A stretch of 64,000 nt of DNA from Cyrtodaria siliqua. Its lineage: Eukaryota > Mollusca > Bivalvia > Adapedonta > Hiatellidae. This document shows positions 36,455 through 46,740 of this stretch, piece by piece; the first letter of the stretch is position 1, and each line of letters opens with the position of its first letter. The translations under genes were made by a program, and so were the position numbers. The notes beneath the pieces were generated by a model. The model had not been told where the DNA came from, did no database searches, and saw only the letters and a program-made list of their open reading frames with translations. The stretch spans positions 186,001 through 250,000 of the forward strand of contig JAWPHD010001815.1 of the NCBI GenBank assembly GCA_037043455.1. The letters are read 5' to 3'.

Positions 36455-36630
36455 GTGAGGAAGCTATCCAGCTGGCTTGCGGAACGTCGGTGGTTCTACC
36501 CAGGTGCCCGCCCGTGCACGAAAACTGCCCGGAGGGGCACCTGGGGTCTTCCTCCACCAATGGAAGCTGGAAAGTCGCCATATGACCTTAGCTGTTGGTG
36601 CGACTATAAAATCCAATTCAATTCAATTCA
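36455..36630 (+). mobile_element. SINE-like dispersed repeat with AATTC tail
   Basis: Starts GAGGAAGCTATCCAGCTGGC and contains GAACGTCGGTGGTTCTACCC, GAGGGGCACCTGGGGTCTTC and GGAAAGTCGCCATATGACCT, then a simple AATTC-unit tail. From memory this block is common in bivalve sequence. B-box similarity (GGTGGTTCTACCC) is weak, so Pol III origin is only possible. The two ORFs across it are not genes. Confidence 0.6.
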
Positions 36631-36701
36631 TTTCAAATATTTGTTTTCATGAACATGTATATAACAGATAACTTAAGGACTTTCAATCTCCCTATATTGT
36701 A

Positions 36702-37025
36702 ATGAGAATTATACTTAGACTATCTGTACATCCACTCAGAATACAGACTGGTAGATATGCCAACAATAGAACACTTCGTGAAGAAAGATATTGCCTAATT
36801 TGTAATAGTTTGGATATAGAAAATGAATTTCATTTTGTATGTATTTGTCCTTGTTATATTGATATCAGAAAGAAATACTTAAAACGTTGTTATTACAAAC
36901 GTCCTTCTGTTTTCAAATATTTGGAGTTACTGAAATCACATGACAAGATAGAAATAATAAAACTTTCGTTATATGTTAAAGAATCAATTATATCAAGAAA
37001 CGCATTATTAACTATTGAAAGGTAG
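36702..37025 (+). pseudogene. LINE ORF2 C-terminal zinc-knuckle segment
   Basis: The 107-codon ORF has the C-terminal signature of many CR1/L2/RTE-like LINE proteins: Leu-Ser-Val-His-Pro-Leu-Arg, then Thr-Gly-Arg-Tyr, then a Cys-x2-Cys-x11-His-x5-Cys knuckle at about residues 31-53, ending Cys-Pro-Cys-Tyr. The reverse transcriptase and endonuclease domains are absent, as expected of a 5'-truncated insertion. No start codon of its own is implied; the ATG at 36702 is incidental. Function in the parent element would be reverse transcription and target-primed insertion; this piece alone is inactive. The clade is uncertain. Confidence 0.7.
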
Positions 37026-37261
37026 CTACTTAGTTCAACCTCCTACTCTCATTTACTATACTACATAGTAATGATAATAGTAATAAAGAAATGATAAATT
37101 ATACCATTTGTATATATTTCACCATTGAAATCATATGACAAGAAATAATAAAACTTCCGTTATATGTTAAAGAATCAATTGTATTAAGAATCGCTTTATT
37201 AACTATTGAAAGGTAGTTACTTAGTTCAACCTCCTACTCTTATTTACTATACTACTACTAC

Positions 37262-37308
<47 letters not shown>
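37262..37308 (+). repeat. (ATA)n microsatellite
   Basis: About 16 uninterrupted ATA units in the LINE 3' region. Confidence 0.9.
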
Positions 37309-37310
<2 letters not shown>

Positions 37311-37388
37311 AATGATTAATTATACCATGTGTATATATTTCACCATTTACTTGTATATATACGTTGACATCATATATGCTAATATGTA

Positions 37389-37871
37389 CACTCAAGAGAT
37401 ATGAAAACGCAACACGGGAATTTCCGCTATATATTGTATATACTGCACACTTAATTGCACATAATATTCCAAAGACATCCCAAGATGTTTTGTAAAAAAA
37501 ATGTTGCAGTTAATTAGAGAAATGACACAACTGTGATGTTGTAGACGTTTTAATCACACTACACCTTGTAACAAGAACTTCATAAATGTTGAAGTTGCTC
37601 TTTGAAAAACTGAGCTAGTTCAGTACTGTATTTAACGTAAATAATTTGCAAAATTTTGCATCCTAAGTTTGCTCACATGCTTGAGCCAAACGCGTTCTCT
37701 GTCAATAATGAAACTTTGAAGGAATACTATTTGCTGTATTATTTCTTGTTTTAGTATTTTTTCTAAAAGGAAAGGTCTTACGTAGCCATGTGCCATTCGA
37801 TTAAACGCAGCATATTGTACATAAAATATATAGCGGAAATTCCCGTGTTGCGTTTTCATATCTCTTGAGTG
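37389..37871. mobile_element. Tc1/mariner-type MITE nested in the LINE tail
   Basis: TA at 37387-37388 and 37872-37873. The inverted repeats start CACTCAAGAGATATGAAAAC and continue GCAACACGGGAATTTCCGCT; about 45 bp are essentially identical on both sides. The 483-bp interior encodes no transposase. The near identity of the arms suggests a recent insertion. Confidence 0.9.
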
Positions 37872-37935
37872 TATGTATTGTAGACGATGTACTTTGTACA
37901 AGTCTGAATAAAAAGTCTGTCTGTCTGTCTGTCTT

Positions 37936-38524
37936 TAAAAGTAATCCTTTTTAAGTGATTTTGGTTCAAATTTGCAACTTTTGGCCCAAAATATCCTAGT
38001 TTTTCCAAATCTCTCATCCCCTATATATCAGGACATCTTTAGATGAATGAAAACACTTTAAATACTTCTATTTTGTTTAATTGGAAGTGTCAATATTTTT
38101 AAAAATAATTATTCCAAAAATCAGTGATTTGTATGCTTTTTTTTGCTGATTTCCCACCAAAATGGCAAGCTGTGTACATTTTGTTCATTTCAAATATTAT
38201 TTTTAAGTTATATGAATATAACAGAAAACTTTCAAAAGCTTCAGCTCCCTAATATTGCAATGATAATAACATTTAAAAAAATATTCCAGTTTTTAGCGAT
38301 TTTTGTTCAAATTTGCATGTTTTTGCCCAAAAATAATGTGTTAAGCTACCGTTTCAGAAAAACTATCCTGACTATTTTTTTTTACTAAGATATATCTAAA
38401 AGGTGGTAGAATTTAAAATTTGCCAGCTGAGTTGGTACCGAAAAGTTGAGTAGCCCATGAAGTATGTAACACCGCAAACATATAACAGTTAAACATGAAA
38501 TTGTACAAACTACGGTGTCCTGTT
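37936..38524. other. No gene recognised
   Basis: AT-rich sequence with no supported feature. Confidence 0.35.
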
Positions 38525-38752
38525 AGGACCATCTTACCATCGCATCTTACCATCGGCCATCGACCTAGGTCTATGGTCGATGGTAAGATGCGATGGTCGA
38601 TGGAAAGATGCGATGGTCGATGGTCCATCGCATCTTACCATCGACCATCACATCTTGCCATCGCATCTTACCATCGACCATCGTATCTTACAATCGACCA
38701 TCGCATCTTACCATCGCATCTTGTCATCGACCATCGCAACTTACCATTAGTA
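38525..38752. repeat. Mosaic of CCATCGCATCTTA and its complement
   Basis: About a dozen units of CCATCG(CATCTTA/ACC) occur in both orientations. The left half (38570-38625) is mainly TAAGATGCGATGG, and the rest is mainly CCATCGCATCTTACC. The block can fold into several alternative hairpins. Confidence 0.85.
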
Positions 38753-38944
38753 GAGCAACAATGAGATGAAAATATGCATATTTCAAGTGGGTACCCGGAC
38801 CCGAGGTATAACAATCACTGCCATATATCAAAATGTTCGGCATAGTTCGAAGTGTTTGGGACTACCGGCATACATTTTAAATTTTTGGTACTAGCTCCTC
38901 AATTCAATATGGCGTTCGAGATGGCCGCTTTTGTTTACAAAACC

Positions 38945-39730
38945 TGATATAAAACTGAACAATGAATGTAGGAATAGTTCTTTCCTCAAAACTCAGTAAA
39001 TGGTAATAAAACTAACTGACAATTTCATACAAATGTTCACCTTTTATAATTTAGAGGTCAAAATCTAGGTCAAAAGGTCAAATTAGAGTAACAAATGACA
39101 ACTGACAATACAAAAGTTAGTGCTGGGACAACAATCTTTTGAATGACACACATTATTATATACCAAAACAATTTTAAGAAAGAGTTCTTTAAATAAATGA
39201 TTTTAAATTTGATCTAAGTCGAGGACATGCAGAGATATCAAAGATGGCGTCTCAAGATGTCGACAAATTACATGTATTTATTAATTATGCAAAATGTGAG
39301 CATATTCAAAAAATAATAATTTAAGTTATTTTATATTAAAAAGAAATACGCTAAATATAAAATGGCATTTGTTAAACTTTAAAATAAGTTTTAAAAATGC
39401 ACACCTTTTATAATTTAGGGGTCAAAATCTAGGTCAAAAGGTCAAATTAGTGCAACAAATGACAATCAACTATACAAAGGTTAGTACTGGGACAATATGT
39501 TTTGGTAAGACACATTATTATACACCAAAACAATTGTAAGAAATAATTCTTTAAATAAATGATTTTAAATTTGACTTAATTTAATGACGTACCGAGATAT
39601 CGAAGATGGCGTCCAAGATGGTGCCAAATGACACATATTTATTAATTTCGTAAAATGTTAAAATAATTTAAGGTATTTTATATTTATAAGAAATATCCTT
39701 AACTATAAAATGGTATTTGTAACACTTTAC
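38945..39730 (+). repeat. ~364-bp tandem duplication
   Basis: CTTTTATAATTTAGRGGTCA starts at 39041 and about 39405, and the copies stay alignable through AAATAAATGATTTTAAATTT and AAGATGGCGTC. Divergence is noticeable, so this is an old duplication. Confidence 0.8.
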
Positions 39731-40494
39731 GGGAGCGTGTAATGCAAACAAAACGGGTCTAAACCAAATTCAAACGGTAATTTGAGTGTACAAATGCACT
39801 TTTATAGAATAAACCCTTTGCATCACAAATTGTCTATGTACACATCGTTTAAATATTAGGATTTTTTTTTAAATAATGTAAATGTTTAAAGCTTACCAAT
39901 GTTAAAAACAACGGAGTAAGAGAACAACAACACAATTAACGTTTATGCTGCTTATGGCATAGGTCTACGTTTCCTTAATGTTTCGGTCTATGAAAGAAGA
40001 TGAACTATATTGGATTACATACAAGTCTTGCTGGTGATAGACGTCTTTCATATATGGCTGCGTTCCTTATTTAACACTGACAAAGGAAACAACTTGATTG
40101 GCATTTGTTTGACGTGGACTTACTAACAAAGAGCACTATAAGATGTTTAGGCAAGAAAGACGAATTGAATATTGGAGAGCAGTGATAATGAATTAACGAA
40201 GTACTTCATAAATTCTGAATAAATTCAAAATATGAAATGACAAAAGGCAAAAGTTATTTCCCTATAGAATATGCTGTAAGATTGGCAGGCTTTAGAGACA
40301 ATTTCTCCACAAACCTTCATGAAAGGTCAGTAACCAATAGTCACACCTACTTGAATCATATGTTTGTCCTCTACTTGATGACTCGCGAATTATCACTCAT
40401 ATTCAGATTTTGAAAATATCATGGTAAACTTACAACTAGAGGACCTGGGTTCAAGTCTAACCGGTGCCACTGGGTTTTGTCGGTGTGTCTTGGG
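39731..40494. other. No gene recognised
   Basis: No supported coding feature. GGGTTCAAGTCTAACC near 40447 is B-box-like and lies just before repeat R3; it may be the head of that repeat. Confidence 0.35.
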
Positions 40495-40735
40495 GTAAAT
40501 ATAGATATAAAAATCGAAAAGAAAAGCAGCATTCAAGGACGACAGTCAACCACGAACATACACAGAAACAAAGAACAAATCTAAAGATGAATAAAAGGTC
40601 AAATAAGACATCACAAACACAAAAGGGTTGACAATTGGAACGGTCAGTGGCAAAAAAGGTTGCTGGGGGTTTAAACCAGGTTCCAGGGTGCACCAAACCT
40701 CACACTTACCCTACCTCAACCCAATAAAACGGGAA
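40495..40735 (+). repeat. Dispersed repeat family R3, plus copy 1
   Basis: Matches 57841-58068 directly and 14705-15000 in complement, including TATAGATATAAAA, GGACGACAGT, CAAAAGGGTTGACAAT, GGGGGTTTAAACCAGGTTC and CACCAAACCTCACACTTACC. A preceding GGTTCAAGTCT suggests a degenerate Pol III B box, so a SINE origin is possible. Confidence 0.7.
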
Positions 40736-41980
40736 AGTGTTAATAAAGAAATCCCCGCCATGAACTATTCTCTAACCAAAAAGGCAGCATTAATAGGCAA
40801 TATAAGTAAAACACAAAAATGCTCGTGTATATATAAATACAAAAAGACAATAGCCTAGAAAACCACAAAGAAGGTACTCAATGACTTGGCAAAAATCAGA
40901 GCAACAAGGGAATAAACTATTGAGGGCACGACAAGATAAGACTGCAGACAAAACACTTTCCCTTAACGTTATCCGTCAAATGGAGGTATTCCCCTGTATT
41001 GGAGGTTATAATTCAAGCGCGTTAAAAAATCGTTTCATTAGTAAAAGTAGGTTTGGTTCACGGACTCCTATGTACCCTTCTCCTCTCTCTGGGTGGCTCT
41101 AAATAACATATTATGTGTTGATGAGCCTGTGAACAACATTCAAACAAACAGATTTTGAGATGATTGAATAATGTTATACCAAAGTATTAACTTCTATGAA
41201 CCGGCTAAAATAATAAATCACAATGGGCTTTGGAGTCCGTAGAATGCTTGTAGTGTTTGACAGCTACATTTATTATAACAACCAAGCACAAAACCAAGCT
41301 AAATTTACATGGTGAGTTCGATTCTTTCAACACAAACACATGTTCTGTCACTATCTACCTGATTTGAAAAAAAGATATCCAGATTAAAAAATGATACCGA
41401 CTGATAGCAAATTCAACTTCCGCTTTGTTGAATGAAAATCATTCTATGGTCATTTGAGATGGTATTCAGGATTATGCCTTACAGTTTTAGCAGTAAGACA
41501 TAATAATGTTGGTGACGCTGAAGTGCTCTTATCTAAGAAGAAACTGACACAAGATTGCTAGTGAATGCTCACTGTGCAGCAAACATGAGTGTAACACATG
41601 CAGGTATTACGAGTCCAATTACGTTCAAACTGAAAATAAGTGTGCATACTGGTCATGATAGAAACCAGCTCATAAACTATTCAGCAAACTCACAGCTGAA
41701 AAAGAAATGTGCTTTCCACACTGTATACTGTTATACACAAAGCGACACATGCACATATCAAAAGCCTGCATTGAAATTAATAGTGAGAGATGCACCGCAG
41801 TACCAAGATTTAACGGAAAACATGACTACTGTGTTTAATAATGCCATATGAATAGAGATGAATAGAGATGAATAGAGAAGGTTATGAACATGTTTTGAAA
41901 ATTAAAACTACTAATGGCACCTTCTTTTAAGAAGTTCTTATTTGACATAATATGAGTTATATACTGACTTGATCACAGGT
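40736..41980. other. No gene recognised
   Basis: An ORF at 41555-41851 is open for 98 codons but shows no known motif and no clear splice context. GATGAATAGA is repeated three times near 41850-41878. Confidence 0.35.
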
Positions 41981-42395
41981 ATTCGGGGAGTAGCTTAGAC
42001 TTAGAATAGACCTTTTCAGAAGAAAACAACAAAAATTGTGTGTTCGAAACATCATTTAAATACTAAACAAACATTAAAAACACAATTTCGTATTGAATTC
42101 ATGTTTTCAACACACAATTGTTGTTGTATTCTTCTGAAAAGGTCTAGTCTAAGCTACTCCCCGACTGTGGACTTGATGAGTCTAAGTCTAAGCTACTCCC
42201 CGAATGACCGTGGACTTGATGAGTCTAAGTCTAAGCTACTCCCCGAATGACCGTGGACTTAATGAGTCTAAGTCTAAGCTACTCCCCGAATGACTGTGGA
42301 CTTGATGAGTCTAAGTCTAAGCTACTACCCGAATGACTGTGGACTTGATGAGTCTAAGTCTAAGCCACTCCCCGAATAACTGTGGACTTGATGAG
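41981..42395. mobile_element. Foldback element with tandemly amplified right end
   Basis: The left arm (41981-42056) starts ATTCGGGGAGTAGCTTAGAC and continues through AGACCTTTTCAGAAGAAAAC. Its complement lies at 42101-42163. The outer part of the right arm is then repeated as five 43-bp units (42181-42395, starting TCTAAGTCTAAGCTACTCCC), after one shortened unit at 42145-42180. No coding capacity. Confidence 0.8.
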
Positions 42396-43340
42396 TCTAT
42401 ATTAGACTGTTCTAAGAGCATATATGTTGTGTCTGCCATTGATCAGCTTTATGTAATGTAATTCCATAGCGGAGCCATTTAAATCTAATTTTAAAAGACA
42501 TATTCTGGCAAAATATATTCACAACTGAAGATCCTTTATAATCGCGAGCGTAAGCTCGCCTTACGGTTAACGCGTTGTTGATTTTCTGAAATTGCCATAC
42601 TAAGGCAATACAAATCTTCGTCAAACCGCTAGAGTTACCTGCCCGTAAAGTTGCATCGTGCAAGTAAAACGGTGCACCGTGCAGGTGAATCGTATTTCTA
42701 GCACGTCGTTATAACCTCACATGAACGCCGAGCGGAGCGAGGTGTTATTTGAAGGAAAATAAAGCTAATTACACCGAGATTACATCGAGCGAAGCGACGT
42801 TATACAGCTAATTTCACCGAGCGAATGCTTGATTACGTTTTCATAAAAGTGAATGCTTAAATAAAAGTGAATGCGTCAATATTTATTATTTAAAAAAATA
42901 AAGATAGAATATAATAGCCTGGTTCTCTGGCTTAAAATAGAATAGAATAGAATAACTTTTATTTTCAAGGACCATCAATGAAATTACACTCACAGTACTA
43001 GGTACTACCTTTGTGAAGGGCAAAACTATAACCAGTCTTTGATTGCAGTAAAAGAATAAGTTAAAATGATTCATTTAGAACACCAACAAATGTAAAAACA
43101 ATCCAAAATATGAATCAAATCTGATGTAGAAGCACTCGAGCAGATGTTTTGATTTTGCATTGAGTTTAGAAAACTCCACTGATGTACACTGTAAGGCATA
43201 ACAGTATGAGTACTGCACACATTATTTAATCGCTCTAAGCTATTAACTTAAAACGACGCTTGCCACTGTTCAGCAACAACAAAATCAACGATTTAATGCT
43301 TGAATATGTTTACATAAAAGTGACTGCGTCAATATGTAAG
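42396..43340. other. No gene recognised
   Basis: Contains GAGCGNAGCGA-type motifs at 42541-42800 and a TAGAA pentamer run near 42935-42955. No gene supported. Confidence 0.35.
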
Positions 43341-43777
43341 TTGCAGTTCGGATTATTGTCTATCCGAGTGGAATCAGAGACGATTTCTGTGCTATTAACA
43401 CACGTGACACATAGAGTGTGTCTATAACATACGTGTTACATAGAAAAAGTGTGTATACATAATATACACATACAAACATTAAAAAGTGTTAAACTAATTG
43501 ACTGGTTACTTAACACAAAAGCAATCATACATGGTTATATAATAACCATACTATACTGTCCATAATTATACAGGGTAGTAAGTAACCGTAATCAACTGTT
43601 GTCGGTGATAAACACATTGTACCACCTTTGTGTACAATATGCATAAGAACAACAACAAACGCAAAACCCTGGGGGTGAGAAAATCCCCCGTGCGTAGTGT
43701 GCTAACTGGGCAGGCCGCTACCACGAGGCAATCTGGAATCTCTTCTTTGGTCAGACACTCGTACCCCCCTATACAAA
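43341..43777 (+). repeat. Terminal direct repeat, left copy
   Basis: Starts TTGCAGTTCGGATTATTGTC and ends CCCTATACAAA. Contains hairpins TCGGAT-tattgtc-TATCCGA and GGGGGTGAGAAAATCCCCC. It differs from the right copy at only a few places, near the end (TCAGACACTC against TCAGAACTC and the length of a C run). Confidence 0.95.
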
Positions 43778-45274
43778 TTGTACTTTCAGCGACTCAGATT
43801 ATCGCGAGGCCGAGGACTCCCTAACTTGCTTCCCTTCGGGTCTAGCGAGGGTTGAGAACCTCCAGATTGCTAATTCTGATGACCATAAATAGATTATGGA
43901 CTAAAATGCAAATTATACACGAGATCTTATTCTGTCATACAATAATATGGTTTTTTAACCGTAAATGCATACAATTCGAGATGATAGTGTGTATAGTTAG
44001 TTTAATATTTCATATAGATAGTACAGAGTTATTTCGTTACAAGAATAACACACTGTTGAAGTTGGTTATTGAATACTCGTGGATGTATTCATATTGAAAA
44101 CAGGCTGGTTACGAAAACGTGTACCATATACACAGCTATGGCACGTATATGCTACTTTTTCTGTTCGACTTTTATATCTACTTGATGTAATCTTACGGAA
44201 TAAAACTAAGACTAGGCTTATTGAGATGCAATAACTGATGGACATTATTATATCGTAATTATTCGCCTGAGAGTTCACAATGTATACACGAATCTCACTC
44301 AGTATTGATTTTGAAAAAACATAAATTCATTATGTATACGCATGTATGTGTACTCTATCTAAAGTGCTGCAATTACTTTTCTTTTCTAATATCAATGAAT
44401 CAGTAACGCAGTTTTTTCAAACTACACGTATATTGTATATACCAACTTAGCCTATTCCATATAGGTATAGTAGCATACCCATTGAATAAAATACGAACAT
44501 CTTACGTGACGTATTATTTGAAATAAGTTTAGTTTGTAATTTACGGAATAAACCAAAAGCTGTTATTAAATATAACCTCTGTGGTTATACTGTACTTTTA
44601 ACAATATTAAAATTGTCGTAGGTTGTACTCTTACGGAATAAATCTAACAATAGGCGGATTGAGTTGCAATAACATATGGAAATTATTTACTATATCGGGA
44701 TTCCTCATCTGAGATTTCACAGTGTTTAAATGAATCTCACTCAATACTGTCGAATAGCATCACCTATTCCTTGTAGTTTCAATAAACTTATGTATACAGT
44801 AATACATAAACTTATGAATAGGGTACGTCAATGTATTGAATAATACTGTAATGAGCATACATATTACGTTATGTAATCTGAAAAATGGGAAACACACTTT
44901 TGAGAAAAAAATACTCGTATACAAATATATACAGAAAGAAATACAGAAAGAGGAATTGTTAAAATATGCGCATGAAAGTAAACATTGTTTTTAGATTTTA
45001 GTTTTTCTGTGCTTACATACAAATGACATTAAATTAATCATTACCCAGTAGAGATCTCGTACATTATCAGATTACTGCCGACGGGTAATTAAGAGGATTA
45101 CGCTAATTCAATCCTGATATATCGGCGGTAACATGGTCAGAAGAATTTCTCACCTTAAGCGTGAATTAGCTGATCACACTGAGCGTGTCAATTGATTCGC
45201 GGCGAAACAGCCAACAAAAGGAATACTGTAGATACACAGATGGAACCAATTAAGTACCAACGCACTACCTAGTG

Positions 45275-45963
45275 TATAAAAACACCAGCAGCGAGATATT
45301 TCATCAGTCGTTGTCCCTACATCGACTGAGTTACACGCACGTTTTCAGCTCTGAAAACATCGTATAATTCATTTCTATTAGCAATCTTTACAACAGATAC
45401 TCTCTGTTACAGTACAGATTTACACACTACTGGAGGTACTCCAGCATTTGTTTCGGTATCAACCCGACGTGTAGACTGCATATTCCTCGGAATATATACT
45501 GTATGACACATTCGTGTCAGAGTTTGCTAATATATATATATATATTATTTGTCTTTATAACATATTTACTCACTTTTGGAGGTACTCCAAAATTTGTTTC
45601 GGTATCAACCCGACGAGTAATTACAAATACTGTATTCTTCGGAATACATGCTATAATAAGACACATTTAAGATTTACACACATCTGTCACAGTTGGCTAA
45701 TATATATATATATATTATCTATCTTTAAAACATATTTACTCACATTTGGAGGTACTCAAAATTTTGTTTCGGTATCAACCCGACGAGTACATTACAAATA
45801 CGATATTCCTCGGAATACGTGCTATCATAAGACACATTTAAGACGGTATCAACCCAGTCGTGTCTATAAACCTTGCTGCACTTTTATGAAAAGACATTAT
45901 ATGCGGAATCAACCCGACATGTCTTACGGTACTACTGTACTGTGAAATATCATTTTCAATAAA
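45275..45963 (+). promoter_or_regulatory. Putative Pol II unit: TATA, initiator, poly(A) signal
   Basis: TATAAAAA at 45275-45282 is followed by TCAGTC with its A at 45306, 31 bases from the first T of the box, the canonical distance. AATAAA lies at 45958-45963. The roughly 650 bases between contain the GGWATCAACCC repeats and no convincing ORF, so any transcript would be noncoding. Spacing is observed; activity is inferred. Confidence 0.4.
45430..45850 (+). repeat. Triplicated ~150-170-bp block with hairpins
   Basis: Each block holds GGAGGTACTCMA, TTTGTTTCGGTATCAACCCG, an ATTCYTCGGAATA hairpin, GACACATT and, between blocks, a TATATATA run. The 143-codon ORF across it is a repeat translation. 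Confidence 0.8.
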
Positions 45964-46170
45964 AACCGCACATATATAAAGTTTTCAATCTCTGTTATAA
46001 TCATATTAGGACAGATTGAATAAACTATATATACTTAGTTGGTCTATCACAGTGTACCTTCATAAAGTAAAACCTCACTACATTAGTTAATGAGATAACT
46101 TATACGTTAAATAGAAATCGTTTAGGATTGCATGTTGCAACTGAAGAAGGTCAATAGACCGAAAGCGCTC

Positions 46171-46608
46171 TTGCAGTTCGGATTATTGTCTATCCGAGTG
46201 GAATCAGAGACGATTTCTGTGCTATTAACACACGTGACACATAGAGTGTGTCTATAACATACGTGTTACATAGAAAAAGTGTGTATACATAATATACACA
46301 TACAAACATTAAAAAGTGTTAAACTAATTGACTGGTTACTTAACACAAAAGCAATCATACATGGTTATATAATAACCATACTATACTGTCCATAATTATA
46401 CAGGGTAGTAAGTAACCGTAATCAACTGTTGTCGGTGATAAACACATTGTACCACCTTTGTGTACAATATGCATAAGAACAACAACAAACGCAAAACCCT
46501 GGGGGTGAGAAAATCCCCCGTGCGTAGTGTGCTAACTGGGCAGGCCGCTACCACGAGGCAATCTGGAATCTCTTCTTTGGTCAGAACTCGTACCCCCCCC
46601 TATACAAA
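46171..46608 (+). repeat. Terminal direct repeat, right copy
   Basis: Matches the left copy over its full length. It follows CTGAAGAAGGTCAATAGACC-GAAAGCGCTC and is followed by AAGTTTTACTAG. Confidence 0.95.
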
Positions 46609-46740
46609 AAGTTTTACTAGATCTATTTGTTTTATATATTGATCTACATGGGGTGATTTTCACTTGAGATTGTGTGAACTGTGTCATTGCTTTTTGTTCA
46701 AATTGTATTTCACGACCCACTGCGCCATTTAAGTCTCAAT

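Larger units (their letters stand above)
36640..37935 (+). mobile_element. 3' end of a non-LTR retrotransposon (LINE), interrupted by a MITE
   Basis: Holds the last part of the LINE ORF (36702-37025), a noncoding 3' region that is duplicated in tandem (units of about 195 bp starting near 36936 and 37131), an ATA microsatellite (37262-37308), and a tail GAATAAAAAGTCTGTCTGTC with further GTCT units to 37935. The MITE at 37389-37871 splits the 3' region. Removing it joins AATATG-TA to TGTATTGTAG. Confidence 0.7.
43341..46608. mobile_element. Element bounded by 437-bp direct repeats, no protein coding
   Basis: The terminal repeats (43341-43777 and 46171-46608) are nearly identical. The 2.4 kb interior has no long ORF. 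It holds a ~440-bp imperfect internal duplication (about 44188-44340 with 44628-44780), a TATA/initiator pair near 45275, triplicated ~170-bp blocks, and CTGAAGAAGGTCAATAGACC just before the second terminal repeat, a type of motif seen in retroelement ends such as Penelope-like elements. A primer-binding site, polypurine tract and matching target duplication were not found, so a standard LTR element is not supported. The class is open. Confidence 0.6.

Noticed and set aside
42145..42395. Tandem hammerhead ribozymes (TTGATGAG in each unit)
   Set aside because: The core needs CUGAUGA with a later GAAA in the right place; the C is replaced and no suitable GAAA and stem II follow.
45514..45945. 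143-codon ORF as a gene
   Set aside because: It runs through triplicated noncoding blocks with TA runs; the protein is only a repeat translation.
43341..46608. Ordinary LTR retrotransposon
   Set aside because: TG...CA ends can be drawn, but no primer-binding site, polypurine tract, gag-pol or matching target duplication was found.
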